Assembly (NCBI GenBank): GCA_963732775.1
Contig: CAVTAR010000001.1
Location: 372,001-436,000 of the forward strand
Source: CAVRQM01 sp963732775
GTDB lineage: Bacteria; Pseudomonadota; Alphaproteobacteria; Acetobacterales; Acetobacteraceae
Direction of reading: 5' to 3'
Length of the DNA stretch: 64,000 nt
A program made the translations under genes and the position numbers. Below are positions 29,843 through 37,341 of the stretch, in pieces (within the stretch, counting starts at the first letter, position 1; each line of letters opens with the position of its first letter). Under the pieces are notes generated by a model. That model saw only the letters and a program-made list of their open reading frames with translations. It was not told where the DNA came from and searched no databases.

Positions 29843-30858
29843 CGGCCGCGCGGCTCGACTGGGGGATCGTCGGCTGCGGCTGGGTCGCCCGCGACTACGT
29901 GGCGCCGGCGATTGCCAGCTCCCGCAACGGCCGCCTAGTCGCGGTGCATGATACGCACGCGCCGGCGATGGCCGCCTTCGCCCCGGCGCAGCCGTATGCG
30001 TCGCTCGACGCGCTGCTGCGCCACGCCGGCCTGCGCGCGGTGTACGTCGCGACACCCAACCATGCGCACCGCGCGGTCGTGCAAGCCGCCGCCGCCGCCG
30101 GCCTGGCCGTGCTGTGCGAGAAGCCGATGGCGCGCAGCGCGACGGAGGCTCAGGCGATGCTGCGCGCCTGCGCCGAGGCGGGCGTGCTGTACGCCACCGC
30201 GTTCGACCAGCGCTTCCACGCGGCGCACCAGCAACTCGCGGCCCGCATCGCCGACGGCGCGCTCGGCCGCGTGGTGGCCATCCGCATCGTCTACGCGTGC
30301 TGGCTGGGTCCGGACTGGGCCGTCGACAACTGGCGCGTCGATCGCGCGCGCGCCGGCGGCGGCGCGCTGATCGACCTCGCGCCGCACGGTCTCGACCTCG
30401 CGACCATGCTGCTCGGCGAGCCCCTGGTGGAGGTGGCGGCCCTCGGCCAGGCGCGCGTGCACGCCTACGCGGACCCGGAGGTGGAGGACGGCGCCATGCT
30501 GGTGGCCCTTTCGCGCTCCGGCGCGCTCGTGCAGTTGCATGTCGCCTACAACTGTCCCGACGCCCTGCCGCGGCGGCGCATCGAGGTCGTCGGGACCCGC
30601 GCGCTCGCGGTGGCGGAGGACACGATGGGCCAGGTCGGCGGCGGCAGGGTGACGCTGCACGACGCGCGCACGGGCGTGGCCGCTTCGGTGGCGGTGCCCG
30701 ACATCGAGCGCTCGCCGTTCCTGGCCCAGGTGGAGGCGTTCGCCGACTGCGTGCTGGAGCGTCGGCCGTTCCCGTTCGAGGCGGCGCACGACGTGGCGGT
30801 GATGCGCCTCGTCGAGCGGGCGCAGGCGATGGCGCGGCCGCGCGCCGAGGTGGCCTGA
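29839..30858 (+). CDS. Gfo/Idh/MocA-family oxidoreductase of the YcaO operon
   Basis: 339 residues with a GTG start overlapping the previous stop (GTGA). The Rossmann domain has WGIVGCGWVARDY and CEKPMAR, the family EKP motif with the catalytic Lys. The C-terminal domain has GGGALIDLAPHGLDLATMLLGE, the conserved Asp-x-x-x-His region. It would oxidise or reduce a sugar or cyclitol using NAD(P). It is a separate member from the one at 20816-21913, and both pair with a TIM-barrel isomerase gene. Confidence 0.9.
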   Translation: MTAARLDWGIVGCGWVARDYVAPAIASSRNGRLVAVHDTHAPAMAAFAPAQPYASLDALLRHAGLRAVYVATPNHAHRAVVQAAAAAGLAVLCEKPMARSATEAQAMLRACAEAGVLYATAFDQRFHAAHQQLAARIADGALGRVVAIRIVYACWLGPDWAVDNWRVDRARAGGGALIDLAPHGLDLATMLLGEPLVEVAALGQARVHAYADPEVEDGAMLVALSRSGALVQLHVAYNCPDALPRRRIEVVGTRALAVAEDTMGQVGGGRVTLHDARTGVAASVAVPDIERSPFLAQVEAFADCVLERRPFPFEAAHDVAVMRLVERAQAMARPRAEVA

Positions 30859-31682
30859 TGCCGCTGATGCCCTACGCGTGCGCGAATTGCGGCCATTGGC
30901 AGCGCTATTTCGCGGTGCCGCCGTCCTGCCCGATCTGCTCGGACGTGCGCAACGACCTGCCGGAGGACGGCTGGGTGTTCGAGACGCCCGAGACGTTGCG
31001 CCCGCGCCTGCGCTGGCACTGGCGCGAGGTCACGCCGGGTATCCACGAGTTCTGGACCACGCCGCGGTTCGGCCTGGACAGCCATGGCTGGCTGCTGGTC
31101 CACCCCGACGGCAACCTCGCCTTCGAGGCGGCGCCGCTCTACGACGAGGCGTCGCTGCGCGAGATCGAGCGCCTCGGCGGCGTGCGCTGGCTCGCGGCCT
31201 CGCATCCGCACGGCTATGGCGCGTTGTGGCAGTTGCAGGAGCGGTTCGAGCCGGCGCTGCTGATCCAGCGCGACGACCTGCCATGGACCAAGGCGTTCCG
31301 CGTCACCCTGCCCTACGACGAGCAGTGGACGCTCCGGCCCGGCCTCGTGCTGCACCACACCGGCGGGCATTACGACGGCCATGCCGTGCTGCACGACGCG
31401 GCGCGGCGTGCGTTGTTCGCCGGCGACGCGCTGAAGATCGAGTTCGCGCCGGACGGGCAGGCCGACGGCATCTCCTGCCACAAGGCGTACCACAAGCGGA
31501 TTCCGCTCTCGCGCGCCGAGCTGCTGCGCTACCGCGACGTGATCGGCGGCCTCGACTTCGTGCAGGTGTTCACGCCGTTCGAGCACGCGCAGGGCGTGAC
31601 CACCGCCGCCGCGCGCGCGCTGTTCGACGCGCAGCTCGCGGGCGCGCTCTCCACCCGGCCGATGCCCATCCACAACAGTTGA
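30858..31682 (+). CDS. Metallo-beta-lactamase-fold protein with N-terminal zinc ribbon
   Basis: 274 residues. A rubredoxin-like zinc ribbon opens the protein (Cys8, Cys11, Cys24, Cys27: CANC and CPIC). The metallo-beta-lactamase fold follows, with SHPHGYGALW (His116, His118), GGHYDG (His171) and FAGDALKIE (Asp190). The usual His-x-His-x-Asp-His motif is altered: the Asp and the second-site His are Tyr120 and Gly121. Only one metal site can be complete, so the protein may bind one metal or act differently from hydrolases of the fold. It shares one base with the dehydrogenase stop. Confidence 0.88.
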   Translation: MPLMPYACANCGHWQRYFAVPPSCPICSDVRNDLPEDGWVFETPETLRPRLRWHWREVTPGIHEFWTTPRFGLDSHGWLLVHPDGNLAFEAAPLYDEASLREIERLGGVRWLAASHPHGYGALWQLQERFEPALLIQRDDLPWTKAFRVTLPYDEQWTLRPGLVLHHTGGHYDGHAVLHDAARRALFAGDALKIEFAPDGQADGISCHKAYHKRIPLSRAELLRYRDVIGGLDFVQVFTPFEHAQGVTTAAARALFDAQLAGALSTRPMPIHNS

Positions 31683-31691
31683 GGACAGCCG

Positions 31692-32537
31692 ATGTCGCTC
31701 CGATATGCCTACAACACGAACGGCTTCTTCCGGCATCGCCTGGCCGACGCCGTCGCGATGATCGCCGAGGCGGGCTACGACGGGGTCGCGATCACGCCGG
31801 ACATCTGCCACCTCGACCCGTACGCGCCCGATGCGCGCGAGCAGGCGCGGGCGCTCGCGCGCACGCTGCGGCGCGAGCGGCTCGGCTGCGTCATCGAGAC
31901 CGGGGCCTGGTATGTCGTCGACCCCCGCCGCAAGCACCAGCCGACGCTGGTCTCGCCGACGCCCGAGGAGCGCGCCCGGCGGCTCGACTTCCTCGATCGC
32001 TGCATGGCGATCGCGGCGGAGCTGGAGGCGGAGTGCTTCACCTTCTGGTCCGGCACGCGCACCGAGGCGATCGCCGCGCCGGACGCCTGGGCGCGGCTCG
32101 AGGAGGGCACGCGCGAGGTGGTGGCGCGCTGCGCCCGGCACGGCCTGCTGCCCGCCGTGGAGCCGGAGCCGGAGATGATGCTGGCCACGGTCGGCGACTG
32201 GCGGCGGCTCGCCGACGCCGTGCCCGGCGCGCAACTGGCGCTCGACCTCGGGCACTGCCTGGTGACGCAGGACATATTGCCGCAGGACGCGATCCGCCAG
32301 CACGCGGCCGACCTCGCGACGATCCACCTCGAGGACATGCAGCGCGGCGTCCACCTGCACCTGCCGTTCGGCGAGGGCGACATGGACCTGGCCGCCGTGT
32401 TGCAGGCCCTGGCCGACAGCCGGTTCTCGCGCCTCGTCTGCGTGGAGCTGTCGGCGGACGCGCATCGGGCGCCGGCCATGGTGCGCCAGGCGATCGACTG
32501 GCTGCGCCGGCACGAGCCGATGCGCGCCGCCGCCTGA
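31692..32537 (+). CDS. Sugar phosphate isomerase/epimerase-like TIM barrel of the YcaO operon
   Basis: 281 residues, beginning MSLRYAYNTNGFFRHRLADA, with barrel strands at GYDGVAITPD, CVIETGAWYVVD and LPAVEPEPEMM. Metal-binding candidates are Glu in PAVEPEPE, Asp and His in ALDLGHCLVT, His and Glu in ATIHLEDMQ, and Glu in VCVELSADAHRAP. This pattern fits the xylose-isomerase-like barrel. An AGGAC-like ribosome site precedes the ATG and the gap to the previous gene is nine bases. It is likely to isomerise or epimerise a sugar or inosose for the same pathway as the dehydrogenase. Confidence 0.88.
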   Translation: MSLRYAYNTNGFFRHRLADAVAMIAEAGYDGVAITPDICHLDPYAPDAREQARALARTLRRERLGCVIETGAWYVVDPRRKHQPTLVSPTPEERARRLDFLDRCMAIAAELEAECFTFWSGTRTEAIAAPDAWARLEEGTREVVARCARHGLLPAVEPEPEMMLATVGDWRRLADAVPGAQLALDLGHCLVTQDILPQDAIRQHAADLATIHLEDMQRGVHLHLPFGEGDMDLAAVLQALADSRFSRLVCVELSADAHRAPAMVRQAIDWLRRHEPMRAAA

Positions 32538-32545
32538 TCGCCGCG

Positions 32546-33766
32546 ATGCGCATCTGCTTCGTGAGCCGGCGCTTTTTCCCGACCATCTCGGGCATGAGCG
32601 TCTACGCGCTGAACCTGCTGCGCGAGCTGGTCGCGGTCGGCCACGACGTGACGATGGTCAGCCAGTACCGCGCCGATCCGCTCGGCATCCGCGTCTATGG
32701 CGGGGGGCCGCCGCCGGCGGTGGCGGGCGTGGAGGTGGTCGGGCTCGAACAGGTGGGCGAGCAGGACGGCGGCGATTTCGAGCGCGACGTGGACAACATG
32801 GTGGCGGCCATCGTCGCCGCGCACCGGCGCCGCCCGCTCGACGTGATCCACGCCCAGTACGGCTATCCCTGCGGCTGGGCGGCCATGCTGGCGAGCCGGC
32901 GGCTCGGCGTGCCGACGGTGGTGTCCATCCAGGGCGGGGACGGCCACTGGGTCGGCTCCTGCTGCGACACGCACCGGCTCGCCATGGAGCGGGTGCTGGA
33001 CCACGCCGGCGCCGTGCTGATCGGCTGCCGCTCGTTCGCGCGCGAGGTGACGGCTCGGCTGGGCACCGACCCGAGCCGCTTCACCATCGTGCCCGGCGCG
33101 GTCGACACCACGCGCTTCACGCCCGGGCCGCCGAGACCGCCCGACGCCGTCCCGGTGCTGCTCTACCATGGCCGGGTGGACCGGCGGAAAGGCGTGCTCG
33201 ACCTGCTGGACGCCTGCGCGTCGCTGCGCGCCAGCGGCGACGCGTTCCGCCTGGTGGTGAGCGGCATCGGCCCGGACCACGACGCGGCGGTGGCGCGCGC
33301 GGCCGAGCTGCATCTGGACGGGACCGTGAGCTTCGCCGGCTATGTCGCCTACGAGGACGTGCCGCAGGTCTATCGCGCGGCCGACGTGTTCGTCTCGCCG
33401 ACCTACGCCGAGGGATTCTCCAACACCATCCTGGAGGCGATGGCCAGCGGCCTCGCCTGCGTCTCCTGCGAAGCCGTGGGCGTGGTGGACTGCCTGCGAC
33501 ACGGCGAGAACGGCCTGCTCACGCCGCCCGGCGACGTGCCGGCGCTGGCCGCCGCGGTCCGGACGCTGCTGCGCGACCCGCGGACGCGGCGGCGGCTCGC
33601 GGCCGACGCGCTGCGCGAATGCCGCGCGACGTATTCGTGGCGCGAGGTCGGCCGGCGCATCACGGACGTCTACGCGCGGGTGGTCGGCGCGGCGGTGGAC
33701 GGCGACTGGCTGGTGGAGCTGCCGATGACGCCCTGCCGCTTCCGCGAGCAGCCGCATCTGCTGTGA
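32546..33766 (+). CDS. GT4-family glycosyltransferase of the YcaO operon
   Basis: 406-residue GT-B-fold retaining glycosyltransferase. The N-terminal acceptor domain has RRFFPTISGMSVYALNLLREL. The C-terminal domain has LYHGRVDRRKG, where the basic residues contact the nucleotide-sugar phosphate, and the E-x7-E motif in AEGFSNTILEAMASG. MshA and BshA, which start mycothiol and bacillithiol synthesis, belong to the same family. The next gene encodes a PIG-L deacetylase as in those pathways. The donor and acceptor are not known. Confidence 0.92.
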   Translation: MRICFVSRRFFPTISGMSVYALNLLRELVAVGHDVTMVSQYRADPLGIRVYGGGPPPAVAGVEVVGLEQVGEQDGGDFERDVDNMVAAIVAAHRRRPLDVIHAQYGYPCGWAAMLASRRLGVPTVVSIQGGDGHWVGSCCDTHRLAMERVLDHAGAVLIGCRSFAREVTARLGTDPSRFTIVPGAVDTTRFTPGPPRPPDAVPVLLYHGRVDRRKGVLDLLDACASLRASGDAFRLVVSGIGPDHDAAVARAAELHLDGTVSFAGYVAYEDVPQVYRAADVFVSPTYAEGFSNTILEAMASGLACVSCEAVGVVDCLRHGENGLLTPPGDVPALAAAVRTLLRDPRTRRRLAADALRECRATYSWREVGRRITDVYARVVGAAVDGDWLVELPMTPCRFREQPHLL

Positions 33767-34515
33767 GGGTGCTCCTGCTCTCGCCGCACCTCGACGACGC
33801 CGTGTTCTCCGCGGGCGGGACCGCGGCGTGCCTCGCCGGACGCGGGTTCGAGGTGGTGATCGCCACCGTGTTCAGCGCCGGGCCGCACCCGGCGACCGGC
33901 TTCGCGCTCGCGTGCCAGCGCGACAAGGGCCTCGGCGACGAGGTGGACTACATGGCCCTGCGCCGCGCCGAGGATGCGCGCGCGGCGGCCGTGCTCGGCG
34001 CGCGGGCGCGCTGGCTCGGGCTGCACGAGGCGCCGAACCGGGGCTACGGGTCGCCCGCGGCGCTGTTCGGTCCCTACGTGGCGGCCGACGACCCGTGGCC
34101 GATCGAGCAGGCGGTGGCACGCTGCATCGCCGAGGAGGCGCCCGACCTGCTGCTGGCCCCGGCCGCGCTCGGTGCGCACGTCGACCATCGCCGCGTGCTG
34201 GACGCCGTGCTGCACGCGTGCGAGCGCAAGCCGGCCGCGTTCTGGCGCGACACGCCGTACGTGCTGCGCGAACCCGGCGCGGCGCTCGATCCGCGGCTGG
34301 CGGAACTCGAAGACCTGGCGTGCCCGGTCGGCGGCACGCTCGCGGCGAAGGCGGCGGCGGCCGCGGCGTATGCCAGCCAGCTCGGGTTCCAGTTCGGCGG
34401 CGAGGCGGCCGCCCGCGCCGCCCTGCGTGCGCTGGCGGAGCGGGAGGGTGACGGCGAGGGGCTGGCCGAGCGGTTCCGCGCCACGCCGGCCGCCGTGCGG
34501 CTGCTGCACGGGTGA
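33763..34515 (+). CDS. PIG-L (LmbE-like) family deacetylase of the YcaO operon
   Basis: 250 residues. It starts at GTG 33763 (another GTG is two codons later). The zinc-binding motif at the N-terminus is SPHLDDAVFSAGG (His9, Asp11, Asp12). The second motif is AHVDHRR near residue 140. These are the metal and catalytic residues of N-acetylglucosaminyl deacetylases such as MshB and BshB. It would remove an acetyl group from an amino sugar, probably the one added by the neighbouring glycosyltransferase. It overlaps that gene by four bases and the YcaO gene by one. Confidence 0.92.
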   Translation: MRVLLLSPHLDDAVFSAGGTAACLAGRGFEVVIATVFSAGPHPATGFALACQRDKGLGDEVDYMALRRAEDARAAAVLGARARWLGLHEAPNRGYGSPAALFGPYVAADDPWPIEQAVARCIAEEAPDLLLAPAALGAHVDHRRVLDAVLHACERKPAAFWRDTPYVLREPGAALDPRLAELEDLACPVGGTLAAKAAAAAAYASQLGFQFGGEAAARAALRALAEREGDGEGLAERFRATPAAVRLLHG

Positions 34516-35999
34516 TGCCGCGCGACCTTGCATCGGTCCTCGCCGCGTTCCGCGCGAGCCTGCCGCCGGCGCTGCCGCAGAGCGTGTTCCGCATCGACGG
34601 GCTCGACCGCATCGGCCTGCCCGTGGTGCAGGCGAACGTGCTGCTGCCCGGCGAGCCGGCGGCCAGCGGCCACGGCTATGGCGCGACCGAGGCGGAGGCG
34701 GAGGTCGGCGCCTGGGGCGAGCTGTGCGAGGAGGTGCACGTCCACGCCTGGGCGCGCCGCGCGCCCTATCGCACCGCGAGCCACGCGGCGCTGGTCGCGG
34801 CCGAGGGCGCGGACCGGGTGCTCGACCCGTTGACGCTCTGCCTGCCCGCCGGCTCGCCCTACGCGCCCGACATGCCGCTCGACTGGGTGCTGGGACAGCG
34901 GCTCGACGGCGCGGCGGCGTGGCTGCCGCGCGAGTGGGTCGTCGCCTACCCGTACCAGATGGGCGCGTCGCCGGCGCACCTGATCGTGCCGATCACCAAC
35001 GGACTGGGGGCCGGCCTCGATCGCGAGCACGCGATCGCCCATGGGCTGATGGAGTTGCTGCAGCGGGACGGCAACGTGCTGACCTATCGCGCGCTGGACC
35101 AGGGCGTGGTCGTCGACCTGGACGGCGCGCCGGCGGATGTGCGGGCGCTGCGCGACCGGCTGCGCGCGCACGGCATCGCGCCGGTCGTGAAGCTGGCCTG
35201 CACGGATTTCGGCCTGGCCAACGTCTACGTGGTGGGCGACGACCACGGCGCTCCCACCGTGCCCGTGCAGGTGACGGCGTGCGGCGAGGCGAGCCATCCG
35301 GACCGCGACCGGGCGGTGCGCAAGGCGCTGCTGGAGTTCGTCGGCTCACGCGCGCGCAAGGCGGCGACGCACGGGCCCATCGACCTGCTGCGCCGGGCGT
35401 TGCCGGCCGACTTCGTGGCGCACGAGCTGGCGCAGGAAGTGGCGTCGGGCGGCGAGGCGGAGGAGGGCCGCGCGGTGGTGGCGATGGCCGAGTGGGTGGG
35501 GCTCGATGCCCAGACCCTGCGCGCGCGCCTGGCCGACACGGTCTTCGCCGAGCGCGCGCGGGTGCCGTTCGCGGCCTTGCCCACCGTGCGCCCCGAGGCA
35601 GTCGAGGCATCCGCCGCGCGGCTGTCCGTGCTGCTGGAGCGGCTGGCCGGCGAGGGCCTGCACGCCGTCTGGGTTGATTGCTCGCCGCCCGGCTCGGAGG
35701 TGGTGGTCGCCAAGGTGATCGTGCCGGGGCTGGAATGCGAGACCATGAGCTATCACCGCATCGGCTGGCGTGGCGTGCGCCGGCTGCGCGCGCGGCATGA
35801 CCCGCTGGTCCGTGACCGGCCGGACCCGGGCACGGCGCGCGTGCGGCTGCGGCCCGAGGACGAGGCGCGCGCCGGCGGTCCCGCGTGGTTCGACGCCGCG
35901 CGCGCCGAGCGGATCGTGGGCGCGCTCTATCCCCTCTATCGCGAGCCGAACCTGTTCGCGGCACAACGCCTCGCCGCGACCAGGCGCGCGGGGGCGTGA
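34515..35999 (+). CDS. YcaO-family protein, last gene of the operon
   Basis: 494 residues. YcaO proteins use ATP to phosphorylate an amide oxygen and make azolines, thioamides or amidines. The ATP-site elements are recognisable: AEVGAWGELCEEVHVHAW (about 62-79), GLGAGLDREHAIAHGLMELLQRDG (about 165-188, where the usual ERD is QRD) and AVRKALLEFVGSRARK (about 267-282, where the usual E-x-x-Q is E-x-x-G). The C-terminus lacks the proline-rich tail of azoline-forming YcaO proteins. No TfuA, ocin-ThiF or precursor-peptide gene is nearby. The ATG at 34515 is chosen over a GTG one codon earlier. The reaction is unknown. Confidence 0.88.
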   Translation: MPRDLASVLAAFRASLPPALPQSVFRIDGLDRIGLPVVQANVLLPGEPAASGHGYGATEAEAEVGAWGELCEEVHVHAWARRAPYRTASHAALVAAEGADRVLDPLTLCLPAGSPYAPDMPLDWVLGQRLDGAAAWLPREWVVAYPYQMGASPAHLIVPITNGLGAGLDREHAIAHGLMELLQRDGNVLTYRALDQGVVVDLDGAPADVRALRDRLRAHGIAPVVKLACTDFGLANVYVVGDDHGAPTVPVQVTACGEASHPDRDRAVRKALLEFVGSRARKAATHGPIDLLRRALPADFVAHELAQEVASGGEAEEGRAVVAMAEWVGLDAQTLRARLADTVFAERARVPFAALPTVRPEAVEASAARLSVLLERLAGEGLHAVWVDCSPPGSEVVVAKVIVPGLECETMSYHRIGWRGVRRLRARHDPLVRDRPDPGTARVRLRPEDEARAGGPAWFDAARAERIVGALYPLYREPNLFAAQRLAATRRAGA

Positions 36000-36000
36000 G

Positions 36001-36040
36001 CCGGAGCGAGGGGCCGTGACCCGGAGCGAGGGGTCGTGGG
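36001..36040. repeat. Tandem duplication after the YcaO operon
   Basis: Two adjacent 20-base copies, CCGGAGCGAGGGGCCGTGAC and a version with two changes, fill the short space between the YcaO stop and the response-regulator stop. No hairpin terminator was recognised in this gap. Confidence 0.6.
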
Positions 36041-36045
36041 CCCGG

Positions 36046-36474
36046 TCAGCCGTCCGGGCGTGACGATGTGCCGAGGGCCCGGGCCAAGCCCTCCCGCAGG
36101 TCCGCCGAGCGGAACGGCTTCTCCAGTCGCGGCGCCTCGCGATAGGCGTCGGCGAACACCGCCGCGTCGTAGCCGCTGACGAACAGGAACGGCCGCCCGC
36201 GCGCCGCCAGCGCATCGGCGATCGGCCAGGAGGCGCGGCCGCCCAGGTTCACGTCGAGCAGCGCCACGTCGAACTCCGCCGTCGCGGCGAGCCGCAGCGC
36301 GGTCTCGAGGTCGCGGGCGACGCCGGCCGGCTGGTAGCCGAACTCGACCAGCATCTCCTCCACCATCGCGGCCACGATGCCGTCATCGTCGATCACCAGG
36401 ACCCGCGCCGGCGCCGGCGCGGGCGCCATTTCGTGCGTGCCAATGCCTGCGCTGGTACGTTCCGAACAATCCAT
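36046..36474 (-). CDS. Single-domain response regulator (receiver only)
   Basis: 142 residues consisting of a receiver domain and a short leader. The acidic pocket is VIDDDG, the phosphorylated Asp is in VALLDVNLGG, and the conserved Lys is in LEKPF. There is no DNA-binding or enzymatic output domain, and no histidine kinase gene is nearby. A later in-frame ATG at 36429 would trim 15 residues and is equally plausible. Such receiver-only proteins act as phosphorelay shuttles or bind partner proteins. Confidence 0.88.
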   Translation of the reverse strand: MDCSERTSAGIGTHEMAPAPAPARVLVIDDDGIVAAMVEEMLVEFGYQPAGVARDLETALRLAATAEFDVALLDVNLGGRASWPIADALAARGRPFLFVSGYDAAVFADAYREAPRLEKPFRSADLREGLARALGTSSRPDG

Positions 36475-36510
36475 GGTCAGAGCTTAGCCCTCGATCGCGC
36501 AATCGTGCGC

Positions 36511-37317
36511 TCACGATTTCGTGACAACTCCCGCACGCACCCGGGAATGCCCGAGCGGCCCGTTGCCCGCGCCCAGCCCTGGCGCGGCCTCGATCGCGGC
36601 CCGCACGAAGGCGCGGCCGTCGCGCACCGCCTCCGGCAGGCCCAGCCCGCGCGCGAGCCCGACCGCCACGGCACTGGCCAGCGTGCAGCCGGTGCCGTGG
36701 GTGTGGCGCGTCGGGATGCGCGGCGCCGCAAAGCACTCGGTTGCGTGCGGGGTCGCCAGCAGGTCCGTCACGGTCTCGCCGGGCAGGTGTCCGCCCTTCA
36801 GCAGCACGGCCGCCGCCCCCATGCGCAGCAGCGCCTCGGCCGCCGCGTGCATGTCGCGCACCGAGCCCACCCTGAAGCCGCACAGCGCCTCCGCCTCGGG
36901 CAGGTTCGGCGTCAGCAGCGAGGCGCGCGGCAGCAGGAGCGCCTGCAGCACGGCCACTGCGTCCTGGCCCAGCAGCCGCGCGCCGGAGGTCGCGACCATC
37001 ACCGGGTCCACCACCACGGGGACGCCCTCGGGCAGCGCCTCGCAGACCGCCGCAATGATGGCGGCGTCGCCCAGCATGCCGGTCTTGATCGCGTCGGCGC
37101 CGAGGTCGGCCAGCACCACCCGCATCTGCAGCGCCACGAACGCCGCCGGGATGGCGAGCAGCCCGTGCACGCCGGTGGTGTCCTGCGCGGTCAGCGCGGT
37201 GATGGCGGTGGCCGCGTAGCCGCCGAGCGCCGTGATGGTCTTGATGTCGGCCTGGATCCCCGCGCCGCCGCCGCTGTCCGAGCCGGCCACGACCAGGACC
37301 CGCGCAGCCTGGCTCAA
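36511..37317 (-). CDS. thiD: Hydroxymethylpyrimidine/phosphomethylpyrimidine kinase
   Basis: 268-residue ribokinase-fold kinase of thiamine synthesis, which phosphorylates HMP and HMP-phosphate. Signature elements are VVAGSDSGGGAGIQADIKT at the N-terminus, DAIKTGMLG, VVVDPVMVATSG, LTPNLPEAEALCG and the anion-hole HTHGTGCTLASA with the catalytic-type Gly-Thr-Gly-Cys. Length and motifs are normal. It is the next gene after glmM on the same strand, 24 bases away. Confidence 0.95.
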   Translation of the reverse strand: MSQAARVLVVAGSDSGGGAGIQADIKTITALGGYAATAITALTAQDTTGVHGLLAIPAAFVALQMRVVLADLGADAIKTGMLGDAAIIAAVCEALPEGVPVVVDPVMVATSGARLLGQDAVAVLQALLLPRASLLTPNLPEAEALCGFRVGSVRDMHAAAEALLRMGAAAVLLKGGHLPGETVTDLLATPHATECFAAPRIPTRHTHGTGCTLASAVAVGLARGLGLPEAVRDGRAFVRAAIEAAPGLGAGNGPLGHSRVRAGVVTKS

Positions 37318-37341
37318 GCGGCCCTCCTCAAGCGAGCGCGC

